Assembly: GCA_964468045.1 (NCBI GenBank)
Contig: CAYXTO010000017.1
Coordinates: forward strand, 14,630-78,629
From: JAWKXU01 sp964468045
GTDB lineage: Bacteria; Pseudomonadota; Alphaproteobacteria; Sphingomonadales; Sphingomonadaceae
DNA: 64,000 nt
Direction: 5' to 3'
The notes beneath the pieces are model-generated. The model worked only from the letters and a program-made list of their open reading frames with translations. It ran no database searches and was not told the origin of the DNA. Numbering within the stretch: position 1 is the first letter of the stretch; each line of letters opens with the position of its first letter. Of this stretch, positions 7,722 to 15,066 are shown piece after piece. Made by a program: the position numbers and the translations under genes.

Positions 7722-8504
7722 ATGACCATCGCGACGGTTGTCGCCGCGCTGCTGTCGGGCGGGTTGATCGGCATGATCCTCGGTCTGGTCGGCGGCGGCG
7801 GTTCCATTCTGGCCGTGCCGCTGCTGGTCTATGTCGTCGGGATCGGGTCGACGCATATGGCGATCGGCACCGCGGCGATTGCCGTTGCCACCAATGCGAC
7901 TGCCAGCCTGATCGGCCATGCCCGCGCGGGGATGGTCAAGTGGCGCTGCGGCAGCGCCTTCGCGATGGCCGGCGTGGTCGGTGCGGCGCTGGGCGCGGAA
8001 CTGGGCAAGGCGCTGGATGGCAAGCGGCTGCTGATGCTGTTCGGCCTGTTGATGATCGGCGTGGGTCTCTCGATGCTGCGCAAGCGGGGGACGCCGGAAG
8101 CCCCGGATGTGCGCCTGACGCGCCAGAGCGCGGGCTATCTCCTGCCCCGGCTGGTCCCGATCGGCGTCGGGGTCGGGCTGGCCGCCGGCTTCTTCGGGAT
8201 CGGGGGCGGCTTCCTGATCGTGCCAGGCCTGATATTGGCCACCGCGATGCCGTTGCCGAACGCGATCGGCACCTCGTTGCTGGTCGTCACCGCGCTGGGA
8301 TTGACCACGGCGGCGTCCTACGCCCTGTCCGGGCTGGTGAACTGGCCGCTGACGGCGCTGCTGGTCGGGGGCGGTGTCGTGGGCGCCGCGATCGGCATTG
8401 TCCTGGGCCGCCGACTGGCGAGCCGGAAGAACCTGCTGGAGCGGATATTCGCCGCAATCGTGATCGCCGTCGGGCTCTATGTGGCGTTCGGGGCGCCGCG
8501 CTAG
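7722..8504 (+). CDS. TauE/SafE-family sulfite/anion exporter
   Basis: This 260-residue membrane protein has the two-fold repeat of the TauE/SafE family. The first half has LVGGGGSILAVPLLVYV and the AIGTAAIAVATNATASL motif; the second half has FFGIGGGFLIVPGLIL and AIGTSLLVVTALG. About eight membrane segments are visible. Members export sulfite, sulfoacetate or other sulfur anions. As the last gene of the operon it would remove sulfite produced by the MBL dioxygenase. The TAG stop codon is also the first three bases of a repeat that has a second copy near 32.1 kb. Confidence 0.88.
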   Translation: MTIATVVAALLSGGLIGMILGLVGGGGSILAVPLLVYVVGIGSTHMAIGTAAIAVATNATASLIGHARAGMVKWRCGSAFAMAGVVGAALGAELGKALDGKRLLMLFGLLMIGVGLSMLRKRGTPEAPDVRLTRQSAGYLLPRLVPIGVGVGLAAGFFGIGGGFLIVPGLILATAMPLPNAIGTSLLVVTALGLTTAASYALSGLVNWPLTALLVGGGVVGAAIGIVLGRRLASRKNLLERIFAAIVIAVGLYVAFGAPR

Positions 8505-8605
8505 AGTGATTTCGAGGCCGGTGGAATCACCTGCCGGCTCGGGAATTACGGAAAACAGGCAAATTCCAGACTCGTTGCGGCTCAACCAGAACCGGAACGA
8601 GTCTA
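8502..8605 (+). repeat. ~104-nt dispersed repeat with conserved stems, copy A
   Basis: The segment beginning TAGAGTGATTTCGA and ending in AACGAGTCTAG is about 80% identical to the minus strand of 32029-32132. Its 3' half has the perfect inverted repeat AGACTCGTT (8568-8576)/AACGAGTCT (8596-8604). The copy at 32 kb has AGGCTCGTT/AACGAGCCT, so one base pair differs on both sides of the stem. It occupies the gap between the convergent tauE-type gene and cmk. Confidence 0.75.
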
Positions 8606-8615
8606 GCTCCCCCGT

Positions 8616-9236
8616 TCAGGCGCGTTGCCGTTCCACGATTTCGATCGCGGCGGCGATGGCGGCGTCCCGGCCCAGCTCCGACGTGTCGAGGATGATCGCA
8701 TCCGCCGCCGCGATGAGCGGAGCCTGGGCGCGGGTGGTGTCGCGCTCGTCGCGCGCCCGCAGATCGTCCTCTATCGAATCCAGGGTCCGCTCTTCGCCGC
8801 GCTCGCGCATTTCCTTCCAGCGCCGGAGCGCGCGCGCCGCGACCGATGCGGTGACGAACAGCTTCACCTCGGCGTCCGGGGCGATCACGGTTCCGATATC
8901 CCGCCCGTCCAGCACTGCGCCGCCGGGCTGGCGGGCAAAGGCGCGCTGGCGTTCGAGCAGCGCCGCGCGCACGGCGGGATGGATTGAAACCCGGCTGGCG
9001 ATCCCGCCCGCGCCCTCGCTGCGCAAGAGGGGGTCGGTAAGCAGGCTCTCGGGGAAGGCGCAGGCGGCCAGCGCATCCATCGGATCGTCCGGATCGCCGC
9101 CGTTGCGGACCAGTTGCTGGCCGACCGCGCGATAGAGCAGCCCGGTATCGAGATGGGGCAGGCCGAAATGCCGGGCCAGCGCCCGGGCAATGGTGCCCTT
9201 GCCCGAGGCGGTGGGGCCGTCGACCGCGATGATCAT
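8616..9236 (-). CDS. cmk: cytidylate kinase (Cmk)
   Basis: Cmk phosphorylates CMP and dCMP in pyrimidine nucleotide synthesis. The 206-residue product has the P-loop GPTASGKG (residues 7-14), the DTGLLYRAVG acceptor-site motif, GRDIGTVIAPDA and the RDERD lid arginines. The frame extends upstream to 9350, but ATG 9236, followed by IIAVDGPTASGKG, is the canonical start. It overlaps the preceding gene by four bases (ATGA), so it is translationally coupled as the last gene of the aroA operon. Confidence 0.95.
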   Translation of the reverse strand: MIIAVDGPTASGKGTIARALARHFGLPHLDTGLLYRAVGQQLVRNGGDPDDPMDALAACAFPESLLTDPLLRSEGAGGIASRVSIHPAVRAALLERQRAFARQPGGAVLDGRDIGTVIAPDAEVKLFVTASVAARALRRWKEMRERGEERTLDSIEDDLRARDERDTTRAQAPLIAAADAIILDTSELGRDAAIAAAIEIVERQRA

Positions 9237-9688
9237 ACTCGTGGTCTCGGCGGAAGAGGATCGTCGAAAGTTCTTCTTCCGACCAGTTCCTTGATCGCTT
9301 TGGCATGATACGAATTCATTGACATCGTCCAGACACCGCTCAGGAGCCACATGAAACGCGGCGTCTTTCGGGCTTCGGCAAGAATACGGTCAAGAAATTC
9401 GTCATTCGCTTCGTTCAGAAGATCTTCAAGCATGCCGGCAGATACGACGCCTAGAAAAGGAATCTCATCATACATCGCCGCCGAAAGCATCACCAATGCA
9501 AGGCCGAGGTCGGGGTCCTCCTCAGGTGCGTCGAACCAGACGTTGAGTTCATCTGACCATTCGTTGTCAGTTTGGTTCTTCCGTAGACTCCAATCGTGAT
9601 AGACGGTCACTACACGCTTCAAGGCCTCGACGTCCGGTCTTGAAAGAGCTCGATCTAGCTCATTCTCGAAAGTTTTGTCCGCACTCAC
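9233..9688 (-). CDS. DUF6869-like protein in the aroA-cmk operon
   Basis: This 151-residue acidic, mostly helical soluble protein has no signal peptide. The C-terminal half (MLEDLLNEANDEF, RILAEARKTPRFMWLLSGVW) matches my recollection of the DUF6869 pattern of unknown function. The start is a GTG at 9688 that overlaps the previous stop as GTGA, and the stop overlaps cmk as ATGA. Frames further upstream would run through aroA in another phase. AT content is slightly higher than in the flanking genes. It is probably a late insertion into the operon that kept translational coupling. Confidence 0.75.
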   Translation of the reverse strand: MSADKTFENELDRALSRPDVEALKRVVTVYHDWSLRKNQTDNEWSDELNVWFDAPEEDPDLGLALVMLSAAMYDEIPFLGVVSAGMLEDLLNEANDEFLDRILAEARKTPRFMWLLSGVWTMSMNSYHAKAIKELVGRRTFDDPLPPRPRV

Positions 9689-9939
9689 GTCCCGTGCCCC
9701 CGCATCCGCGCTGCCTTCACCAGACCCCAGATCGCGATGGCCGCCCAGAAGCCTTCCAGCACCAGCGAGGCGGGATTGAGGTTCACCAGCAGCGAAACGG
9801 TGAGCAGGCAGGCGCCCAGCAGGTTGACGCCGTGCTGGATGAACGGGTTGGGCGCGGTGTTGGCGGTGATATAGGCATAGGCGCCGATGATGCAGGCCAT
9901 GCCGGTGAAGCCGAACAGGTTCGCCGTTTCCGGGCTCAT
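9685..9939 (-). CDS. small integral membrane protein (CBU_0592-like)
   Basis: This 84-residue protein has about three hydrophobic helices (LFGFTGMACIIGAYAYITAN, NLLGACLLTVSLLVNL and VLEGFWAAIAIWGLVKAAR), the layout of the CBU_0592 family of unknown function that often sits between aroA and cmk in sphingomonads. ATG 9939 overlaps the aroA stop (ATGA) and its own stop overlaps the next GTG start (GTGA). The long frame reaching back to 10797 is an artefact of reading aroA out of phase. Confidence 0.8.
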   Translation of the reverse strand: MSPETANLFGFTGMACIIGAYAYITANTAPNPFIQHGVNLLGACLLTVSLLVNLNPASLVLEGFWAAIAIWGLVKAARMRGHGT

Positions 9940-11258
9940 GCGCAAAGGCTGTCCAGCAGCCCCTCGAAGCCCGGAAAGCTGGTGCCGATGGGGGTGGTGT
10001 CGTCCACTGCCACGCCGTTTTCGCTGGCCAGCCCGGCAATCGCCATGCTCATGGCGATGCGATGGTCGAGATGGGTGGCGATGGGCTGCCCGTTTTCCGG
10101 CGTTCCGGAAAGGGGCTCGCCCCCGGTGCCATGAATGACCAACCCATCCTCGCGTTCCTCCACCCGCGCCCCGGCGGCGGCGAGGGCCGTGGCCATCGCC
10201 GCCAGCCTGTCCGATTCCTTGACGCGCAGCTCGTCCAGCCCGCTGGTGATGGTGGTGCCTTCGGCCAGCGCGGCGGCAACGAAAAGGATGGGAAACTCGT
10301 CGATCATGCTGGGGGCCAGGGCAGGATCGACTGCGATTCCGTTCAGCAGCGAATAGGTGACGTGCAGGTCGGCCACCGGCTCGCCGCCGACCTCGCGGGG
10401 ATTCACTTCCTCGATCCGTGCGCCCATGGCGCGCAGCACGGAGAAAAGCCCGGCGCGGGTCGGGTTCAGCCCGACATTCTCGATCAGGACATCGCTGCCC
10501 GGCACCAGCAGGGCGGCGGTGACGAAGAAGGCGGCGGAGGAGGGATCGCCCGGCACGACGATGGTCTGCGGCCGCAATTCCGCTTCGCCGCGGATGCGGA
10601 TGATGCGGCCTCCATCGCCTTCCTCGACTTGCAGATCGGCGCCGAAGCCCCTCAGCATGCGCTCCGAATGGTCGCGGGTCGGCACCGGCTCGATCACGGT
10701 GGTGATTCCCGATGTGTTCAGCCCGGCCAGCAGCACCGCGCTCTTCACCTGGGCGGAGGCGACCGGCAGCCTGTATTCGATCGGAACGGCGGGGCACATG
10801 CCGCGCACCATCAGGGGCAGGGTACCGCCGGGGCTGGCGGTGATCTCCGCCCCCATCAGGGAGAGCGGCTCGGTCACGCGCCCCATCGGCCGCCTGGAAA
10901 GGCTGGGGTCGCCGGTAAAGGTCGCGGTGATGGCGTGGCTGGCGACAAGCCCCATCAACAGGCGGGTGGAGGTGCCGCTGTTGCCCATCTCCAGCGCGGC
11001 CCGGGGCTGCAGCAGGCTGCCCACGCCCACGCCATGGACCAGCCAGTCGCCCATCCGGTCGCGTTCGATCGTCGCGCCCATGGCGCGCAGCGCCGCGGCG
11101 GTCGCCAGCACATCCTCGCCCTCCAGCATGTCGGAGATGCGGCTTTCCCCGATGGCGAGGGCGGACAGCATCAGCGCGCGGTGGCTGATCGACTTGTCGC
11201 CCGGCACGCGGATGGTGCCGAGCAGCGGCCCGGAAGGGCGGAAGCGGCGCGCATGCAT
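9936..11258 (-). CDS. aroA: 3-phosphoshikimate 1-carboxyvinyltransferase (EPSP synthase)
   Basis: AroA transfers enolpyruvate from PEP to shikimate-3-phosphate in aromatic amino acid synthesis. The 440-residue product has VPGDKSISHR (Lys22), SAQVKSAVLLAGLNTSG, PTRDHSERML and GDPSSAAFFV, closest to class II (CP4-like) enzymes. The glyphosate-sensitive loop reads GNSGTSTR: Gly95 sits where CP4 has alanine, while a leucine replaces the class I proline. ATG 11258 is used. A TTG at 11294 with AAGGG nine bases upstream is a real alternative and would add 12 residues. It is first in a four-gene overlapping operon. Confidence 0.94.
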   Translation of the reverse strand: MHARRFRPSGPLLGTIRVPGDKSISHRALMLSALAIGESRISDMLEGEDVLATAAALRAMGATIERDRMGDWLVHGVGVGSLLQPRAALEMGNSGTSTRLLMGLVASHAITATFTGDPSLSRRPMGRVTEPLSLMGAEITASPGGTLPLMVRGMCPAVPIEYRLPVASAQVKSAVLLAGLNTSGITTVIEPVPTRDHSERMLRGFGADLQVEEGDGGRIIRIRGEAELRPQTIVVPGDPSSAAFFVTAALLVPGSDVLIENVGLNPTRAGLFSVLRAMGARIEEVNPREVGGEPVADLHVTYSLLNGIAVDPALAPSMIDEFPILFVAAALAEGTTITSGLDELRVKESDRLAAMATALAAAGARVEEREDGLVIHGTGGEPLSGTPENGQPIATHLDHRIAMSMAIAGLASENGVAVDDTTPIGTSFPGFEGLLDSLCA

Positions 11259-11457
11259 ATCGGGGGATCGGTGGGCTGATTGGGAAGCGGACAAGCTGGA
11301 ATACCCTTGTTAAGGAGGGCCTGGATTGCGCGCGGCTTTTGACAGCGCCTGCGCGCTATGGCAAGGCGCGCGCCGCGCTCCATCCGGGAGCTTCCGTTAT
11401 AACGTGATTCATTTGTCCAGCCATTGCCCCTCGGGGCAGGCAAATTGAGGATTTTCG

Positions 11458-11787
11458 ATGGTAAAGCCTGAATGGGGCACGAAGCGCAGCTGCCCGAAAT
11501 GCGGCACCCGTTTCTATGACCTTGGCAAGGAAGACCCGGTAAGCTGCATCGAATGCAGCGAAAGCTGGTATCCCGAGCCGGTCCTGAAATCGAAGCAGCC
11601 CATTCCGTTCGAGGAAATCGAGAAGGAAGACAAGGCGAAGGTCGAGGATGCCGATCTGGCGGATGACGATCTGGACATCGACGTCGATGTCGATGACGAT
11701 GATTCGCCGGACAACGATGTCGACCTCGGCGGGGACGACGATCTCGGCGTCGGCACGGCCGGCAACGATGACGAGGACGACAGCTGA
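11458..11787 (+). CDS. TIGR02300 family zinc-ribbon protein
   Basis: This 109-residue protein opens with a zinc-ribbon CPKC...CIEC (Cys12, Cys15, Cys30, Cys33) and the GTRFYDLGKEDPVSC signature of the TIGR02300 family, which is restricted to alphaproteobacteria and functionally unknown. The C-terminal half is a very acidic aspartate-rich tail (about residues 60-109), predicted disordered. Such tails can mimic nucleic acid or bind metal ions. It diverges from aroA and is followed by tRNA-Ala and ffh, a common arrangement in the order. Confidence 0.9.
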   Translation: MVKPEWGTKRSCPKCGTRFYDLGKEDPVSCIECSESWYPEPVLKSKQPIPFEEIEKEDKAKVEDADLADDDLDIDVDVDDDDSPDNDVDLGGDDDLGVGTAGNDDEDDS

Positions 11788-11935
11788 TCTTCCAACGGCA
11801 TGGGATGACGATCCGCGCTTTCCGTCGCAGGTCGAAAATCCTCTTGCCAATTCCGGGGCTCGCTACTAGAGGCGGCGTCCCGGGCCGGAAGGCTCAGAAA
11901 GGCATGCTCCCCAGAGCGTGCCGGATGAATGGAAC

Positions 11936-12011
<76 letters not shown>

Positions 12012-12053
12012 TTCATTTAACTAACTGAGTTCATAGGGGATATTCCCCGCGCT

Positions 12054-12084
12054 GGCCGACGAGGTTTCGTCCGCCGGCGTTTTT
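12054..12084 (+). terminator. probable terminator after tRNA-Ala
   Basis: GGC-c-GACGA (12054-12062), loop GGTT, TCGTC-c-GCC (12067-12075) forms a hairpin with one C-C mismatch. It is followed by GGCG and five T residues (12080-12084), ending just before the ffh leader. Confidence 0.5.
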
Positions 12085-12126
12085 CGCGTTTGGTGGCCGG
12101 CAGGCCGCGAAGGAGTGACGAAGGCC

Positions 12127-13590
12127 ATGTTCGACAGCCTTTCAGATCGTCTCGGCGGCGTGTTCGACAAGCTGCGCGGGCGCGGCGCGCTGCGCGAGGA
12201 AGATGTCCGCGCCGCCATGCGCGAAGTGCGGATCGCCCTGCTGGAAGCCGATGTGGCGCTTCCGGTGGCCCGCCGCTTCATCGACAATGTCACGGAAAAG
12301 GCCGTCGGCCAGCAGGTCCTGAAGTCGGTCACTCCCGGCCAGCAGGTCGTCAAGATCGTCCATGACGAACTGGTCGCCATGCTGGGCGGCGATGCGGAGG
12401 GCGCGGAAGAGGCGGTCGGGCTGGATCTCAACGCGGTTCCGCCGGTCGTGATCATGATGGTCGGCCTCCAGGGCTCCGGCAAGACCACCTCCACCGCCAA
12501 GATCGCCAAGCTGCTCAAGGACAAGCAGGGCAAGAAGGTGATGATGGCGTCGCTGGACGTCAATCGCCCGGCCGCGCAGGAACAGCTGGCCGTTCTCGGC
12601 GAACAGGTCAGTGTCGCCACCTTGCCGATCGTCGCCGGGCAGGCGCCGGTGGATATCGCCACGCGCGCGCTGCAATCGGCCAGGCTCCAGGCGATCGACG
12701 TGCTGCTGCTGGACACGGCCGGCCGCCTGCATGTCGACGATGCGCTGATGGCGGAAATGAAGGCGGTCGCCGCCATCTCCCGCCCGCAGGAAGTGCTGCT
12801 GGTGGTCGATTCGCTGACCGGCCAGGACGCGGTGAACGTCGCCCAGAGCTTCGCCGGACAAGTGGATCTGACCGGCGTCATTCTCACCAGAATGGATGGC
12901 GATGCCCGGGGCGGCGCCGCGCTGTCCATGCGTGCCGTCACCGGCAAGCCGATCAAGTTCGCCGGCACCGGCGAGAAGATCGACGCGATCGAGCCGTTCC
13001 ACCCGGGGCGGGTTGCCAATCGCATCCTCGGCATGGGCGATGTCGTCTCGCTGGTCGAGAAGGCGGCCGCCGTCGTCGAGAAGGAAGAGGCGGAGAAGCT
13101 CGCCGAGCGGATGCTCAAGGGTCAGTTCGACATGAACGACCTGCGCACCCAGCTGCGCCAGATGCAGAATATGGGCGGCCTCGGCATGCTGGCCGGCATG
13201 ATGCCGGGCATGAAGAAGGCCAAGGCGGCGATGGCCGCCTCGAACATGGATGATAAGGTCCTGCTCCGGATGGATGCGATCATCGGCTCGATGACGCCGA
13301 AGGAACGCCAGCGCCCCGAATTGCTCAACGCCAAGCGCAAGAAGCGCATTGCCGCCGGTTCCGGCACGGAAGTGCAGGACATCAACAAGCTCCTGAAGAT
13401 GCATCAGGAAATGGGCCGGGCGATGAAGCAGATCAAGAAGATGGGCGGGCTCAAGGGCCTCGGCGCCCTGTTCGGGAAAGGCGGCCTCGGCGCCGCCATG
13501 CCCGGCCTTGGCGGCGGCGGTCCCGGGCTCCCGGGATTGGGTGGAGGCCAGCTTCCGCCCGATTTGCAGAATTTGCTGAACAAGAAGTGA
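12127..13590 (+). CDS. ffh: signal recognition particle protein (Ffh/SRP54)
   Basis: Ffh binds signal sequences on ribosomes and, with 4.5S RNA and FtsY, targets proteins to the membrane. The 487-residue product has the N domain (1-90), the G domain with GLQGSGKTTST (P-loop), SLDVNRPAA, DTAGR and TRMDGDARGG, and a methionine-rich M domain (about 310-440) with GGLGMLAGMMPGMKK. A glycine-rich C-terminal tail follows. ATG 12127 is preferred over GTG 12115; AAGGAG at 12110-12115 serves it. A 4.5S RNA gene is not visible here. Confidence 0.96.
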   Translation: MFDSLSDRLGGVFDKLRGRGALREEDVRAAMREVRIALLEADVALPVARRFIDNVTEKAVGQQVLKSVTPGQQVVKIVHDELVAMLGGDAEGAEEAVGLDLNAVPPVVIMMVGLQGSGKTTSTAKIAKLLKDKQGKKVMMASLDVNRPAAQEQLAVLGEQVSVATLPIVAGQAPVDIATRALQSARLQAIDVLLLDTAGRLHVDDALMAEMKAVAAISRPQEVLLVVDSLTGQDAVNVAQSFAGQVDLTGVILTRMDGDARGGAALSMRAVTGKPIKFAGTGEKIDAIEPFHPGRVANRILGMGDVVSLVEKAAAVVEKEEAEKLAERMLKGQFDMNDLRTQLRQMQNMGGLGMLAGMMPGMKKAKAAMAASNMDDKVLLRMDAIIGSMTPKERQRPELLNAKRKKRIAAGSGTEVQDINKLLKMHQEMGRAMKQIKKMGGLKGLGALFGKGGLGAAMPGLGGGGPGLPGLGGGQLPPDLQNLLNKK

Positions 13591-13622
13591 TTACATAGGG
13601 TTACAGAAGAAAGGTTATACCA

Positions 13623-14165
13623 ATGGCAATTGCAATGCGTTTGTCGCGCGGTGGCGCGAAGAAGCGTCCCTATTACCGGATCGTGGTGGCCGACAGCCGC
13701 AGCCCGCGCGACGGCAAGTATCTGGAGCAGATCGGCACCTACAATCCGGTGCTGCCCAAGGGCGATGAGAATCGCGTGAAGCTGAATGAGGATCGCGCGC
13801 GGTACTGGCTGGGCGTGGGCGCGCAGCCAACGGATCGCGTCGCCCGCTTCCTCGACGCCGCGGGCGTGAAGGAACGCGCTGCCCGCAACAATCCTAACAA
13901 GGGTGAGCCGGGCGCCAAGGCCAAGGATCGTGCCGAGGAACGCGCCAACAAGGTTGCGGAAGCCGAAGAAGCGGCCAAGGCCGCCGAGGAAGCCGCCAAC
14001 GCTCCGGCCGAGGAAGTTGCCGCAGAGGAAGCGCCTGCCGAGGCCCCCGCTGAACAGGCGGCTGCCGAAGAAGCTCCCGCTGCCGAGGAAGTTCCTGCTA
14101 CCGAGGACGCTCCTGCCGAGGAAGTTCCGGCTGACGCAGCTTCCGAGGAACAGGCCGAAGGCTGA
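13623..14165 (+). CDS. rpsP: 30S ribosomal protein S16 with long acidic C-terminal tail
   Basis: Residues 1-85 are a standard S16 (MAIAMRLSRGGAKKRPYYRI and EQIGTYNPVL). Residues 90-180 form a repetitive tail rich in Ala, Glu and Pro (APAEEVAAEEAPAEAPAEQA-like units), doubling the usual length. Extended S16 tails occur in several alphaproteobacteria and are probably disordered. The gene starts the rpsP-rimM-trmD-rplS ribosome-maturation cluster, 32 nt after ffh, and is separated from rimM by a REP pair. Confidence 0.94.
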   Translation: MAIAMRLSRGGAKKRPYYRIVVADSRSPRDGKYLEQIGTYNPVLPKGDENRVKLNEDRARYWLGVGAQPTDRVARFLDAAGVKERAARNNPNKGEPGAKAKDRAEERANKVAEAEEAAKAAEEAANAPAEEVAAEEAPAEAPAEQAAAEEAPAAEEVPATEDAPAEEVPADAASEEQAEG

Positions 14166-14175
14166 TGCCTGTCTC

Positions 14176-14269
14176 CCCCTCCCGCTTGCGGGAGGGGCCC
14201 GGGGTGGGCGCGGCTCGCGATGCCGTGCCTAGCCAGGCCCGCCCCAGCCCGTCCCGTGAACGGGAGGGG
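14176..14269. repeat. inverted pair of REP palindromes (REPIN-like) between rpsP and rimM
   Basis: The plus-strand copy at 14176-14210 opens with a 10-bp hairpin CCCCTCCCGC-TT-GCGGGAGGGG. A second copy lies in inverse orientation at 14236-14269 (hairpin CCCGT-GA-ACGGG at 14253-14264). Reverse-complemented, it matches the first over most positions including the GGGG/GGGC tail. Two REPs facing each other about 25 nt apart is the REPIN layout. Confidence 0.7.
14262..14269 (+). promoter_or_regulatory. rimM ribosome-binding site inside a REP arm
   Basis: GGGAGGGG at 14262-14269 is the only Shine-Dalgarno-like sequence before rimM ATG 14275. It is also one arm of the second REP hairpin, so folding of the repeat could limit rimM translation. 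Confidence 0.6.
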
Positions 14270-14274
14270 CTTTG

Positions 14275-14763
14275 ATGTCCGGCAAGCAGGTCACCCTTGC
14301 GGCAATTGCCGGTGCGCATGGCGTGACGGGCGAAGTCCGGCTGAAGCTGTTCGGGGAGGGCGTGAATGCGCTCTCCCGGTTCAAGAGCTTCAACGATGGC
14401 GCATTGACGCTGAAAAAGCTGCGCAGCGACAACAAGGGCGGCGCGGTTGCCCGCTTTGCCGAGATCGCCGACCGCAATGCCGCCGAGAAGCTGAGGGGCA
14501 CGGCCCTGACGGTTCCCCGTTCCGCCCTGCCGCCGCTGGGAGAGGGCGAATATTACCACGCGGACCTGATCGGCCTGCCGGCCGTCTCCACCAGTGGAGA
14601 GGCGTTGGGCAAATGCGTTGCGGTCGAGAATTTCGGCGCGGGTGATATCCTTGAGATCGAGAAGTCCGATGGCAAACGCTTTATGATCCCCATGCGGGCG
14701 GAAGCCGTGCCGGAATGGAGCGATCTCAAGGGCCTCGTGATTGACGCTGCCTGGGTCGAATAG
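14275..14763 (+). CDS. rimM: 16S rRNA processing protein RimM
   Basis: RimM binds S19 and helps maturation of the 30S head. The 162-residue product has the N-terminal beta-barrel (AAIAGAHGVTGEVRLKLF), linker arginines, and the C-terminal PRC-barrel (GEYYHADLIGLPAV, then FGAGDILEIE and FMIPMRAEAVP). ATG 14275 is used rather than the TTG one codon earlier. In most bacteria trmD follows at once; here a VapBC pair intervenes. Confidence 0.94.
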   Translation: MSGKQVTLAAIAGAHGVTGEVRLKLFGEGVNALSRFKSFNDGALTLKKLRSDNKGGAVARFAEIADRNAAEKLRGTALTVPRSALPPLGEGEYYHADLIGLPAVSTSGEALGKCVAVENFGAGDILEIEKSDGKRFMIPMRAEAVPEWSDLKGLVIDAAWVE

Positions 14764-14783
14764 TATATACATTCGAGATATAC
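14763..14783. promoter_or_regulatory. probable VapBC operator/promoter
   Basis: GTATAT (14763-14768) and ATATAC (14778-14783) form an inverted repeat around nine bases, immediately after the rimM stop and 10 bp before the antitoxin start. Antitoxin or toxin-antitoxin complex binding here would give the usual autorepression. Confidence 0.55.
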
Positions 14784-14793
14784 GGAGCGACGT

Positions 14794-15066
14794 ATGACTC
14801 GTGAGTGGACAACCAAGACCTTCAAATCGGGCAACTCGGTAGCGATGCGTCTGCCCAAGGCACTTGGGATTTCCGAAGGCGATGAGGTGGTGATCGTACC
14901 TCATGCCGATGGCAGTCTCAGCATCTGGAAAGACAGTGATACCAAGAGGGTCTTTCTGAGCCTCTATGGCAGCATGTCGCCCGGCTTCATGTCTGAAGGC
15001 CGGGGGGATATCGAGCAGGATGACTACGATTGGGATGGTCCATCGGATCGACCGGCGGCGGCTTGA
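14794..15066 (+). CDS. vapB: VapB-type antitoxin (AbrB/SpoVT fold)
   Basis: This 90-residue protein has a swapped-hairpin AbrB-like DNA-binding domain at residues 1-50 (TFKSGNSVAMRLPKALGIS, EGDEVVIV). The flexible acidic C-terminus (GDIEQDDYDWDGPSDRPA) would wrap the toxin. GGAG at 14784-14787 is six bases upstream of ATG. Its stop overlaps the toxin start by one base (TGATG), the usual coupling in toxin-antitoxin operons. The palindrome directly upstream suggests autoregulation. Confidence 0.88.
   Translation: MTREWTTKTFKSGNSVAMRLPKALGISEGDEVVIVPHADGSLSIWKDSDTKRVFLSLYGSMSPGFMSEGRGDIEQDDYDWDGPSDRPAAA

Noticed and set aside
12142..13404. 420-codon minus-strand frame antisense to ffh
   Set aside because: High GC leaves long open frames opposite real genes; composition (His, Gln and Asp runs) is unnatural and the plus strand is a certain ffh.
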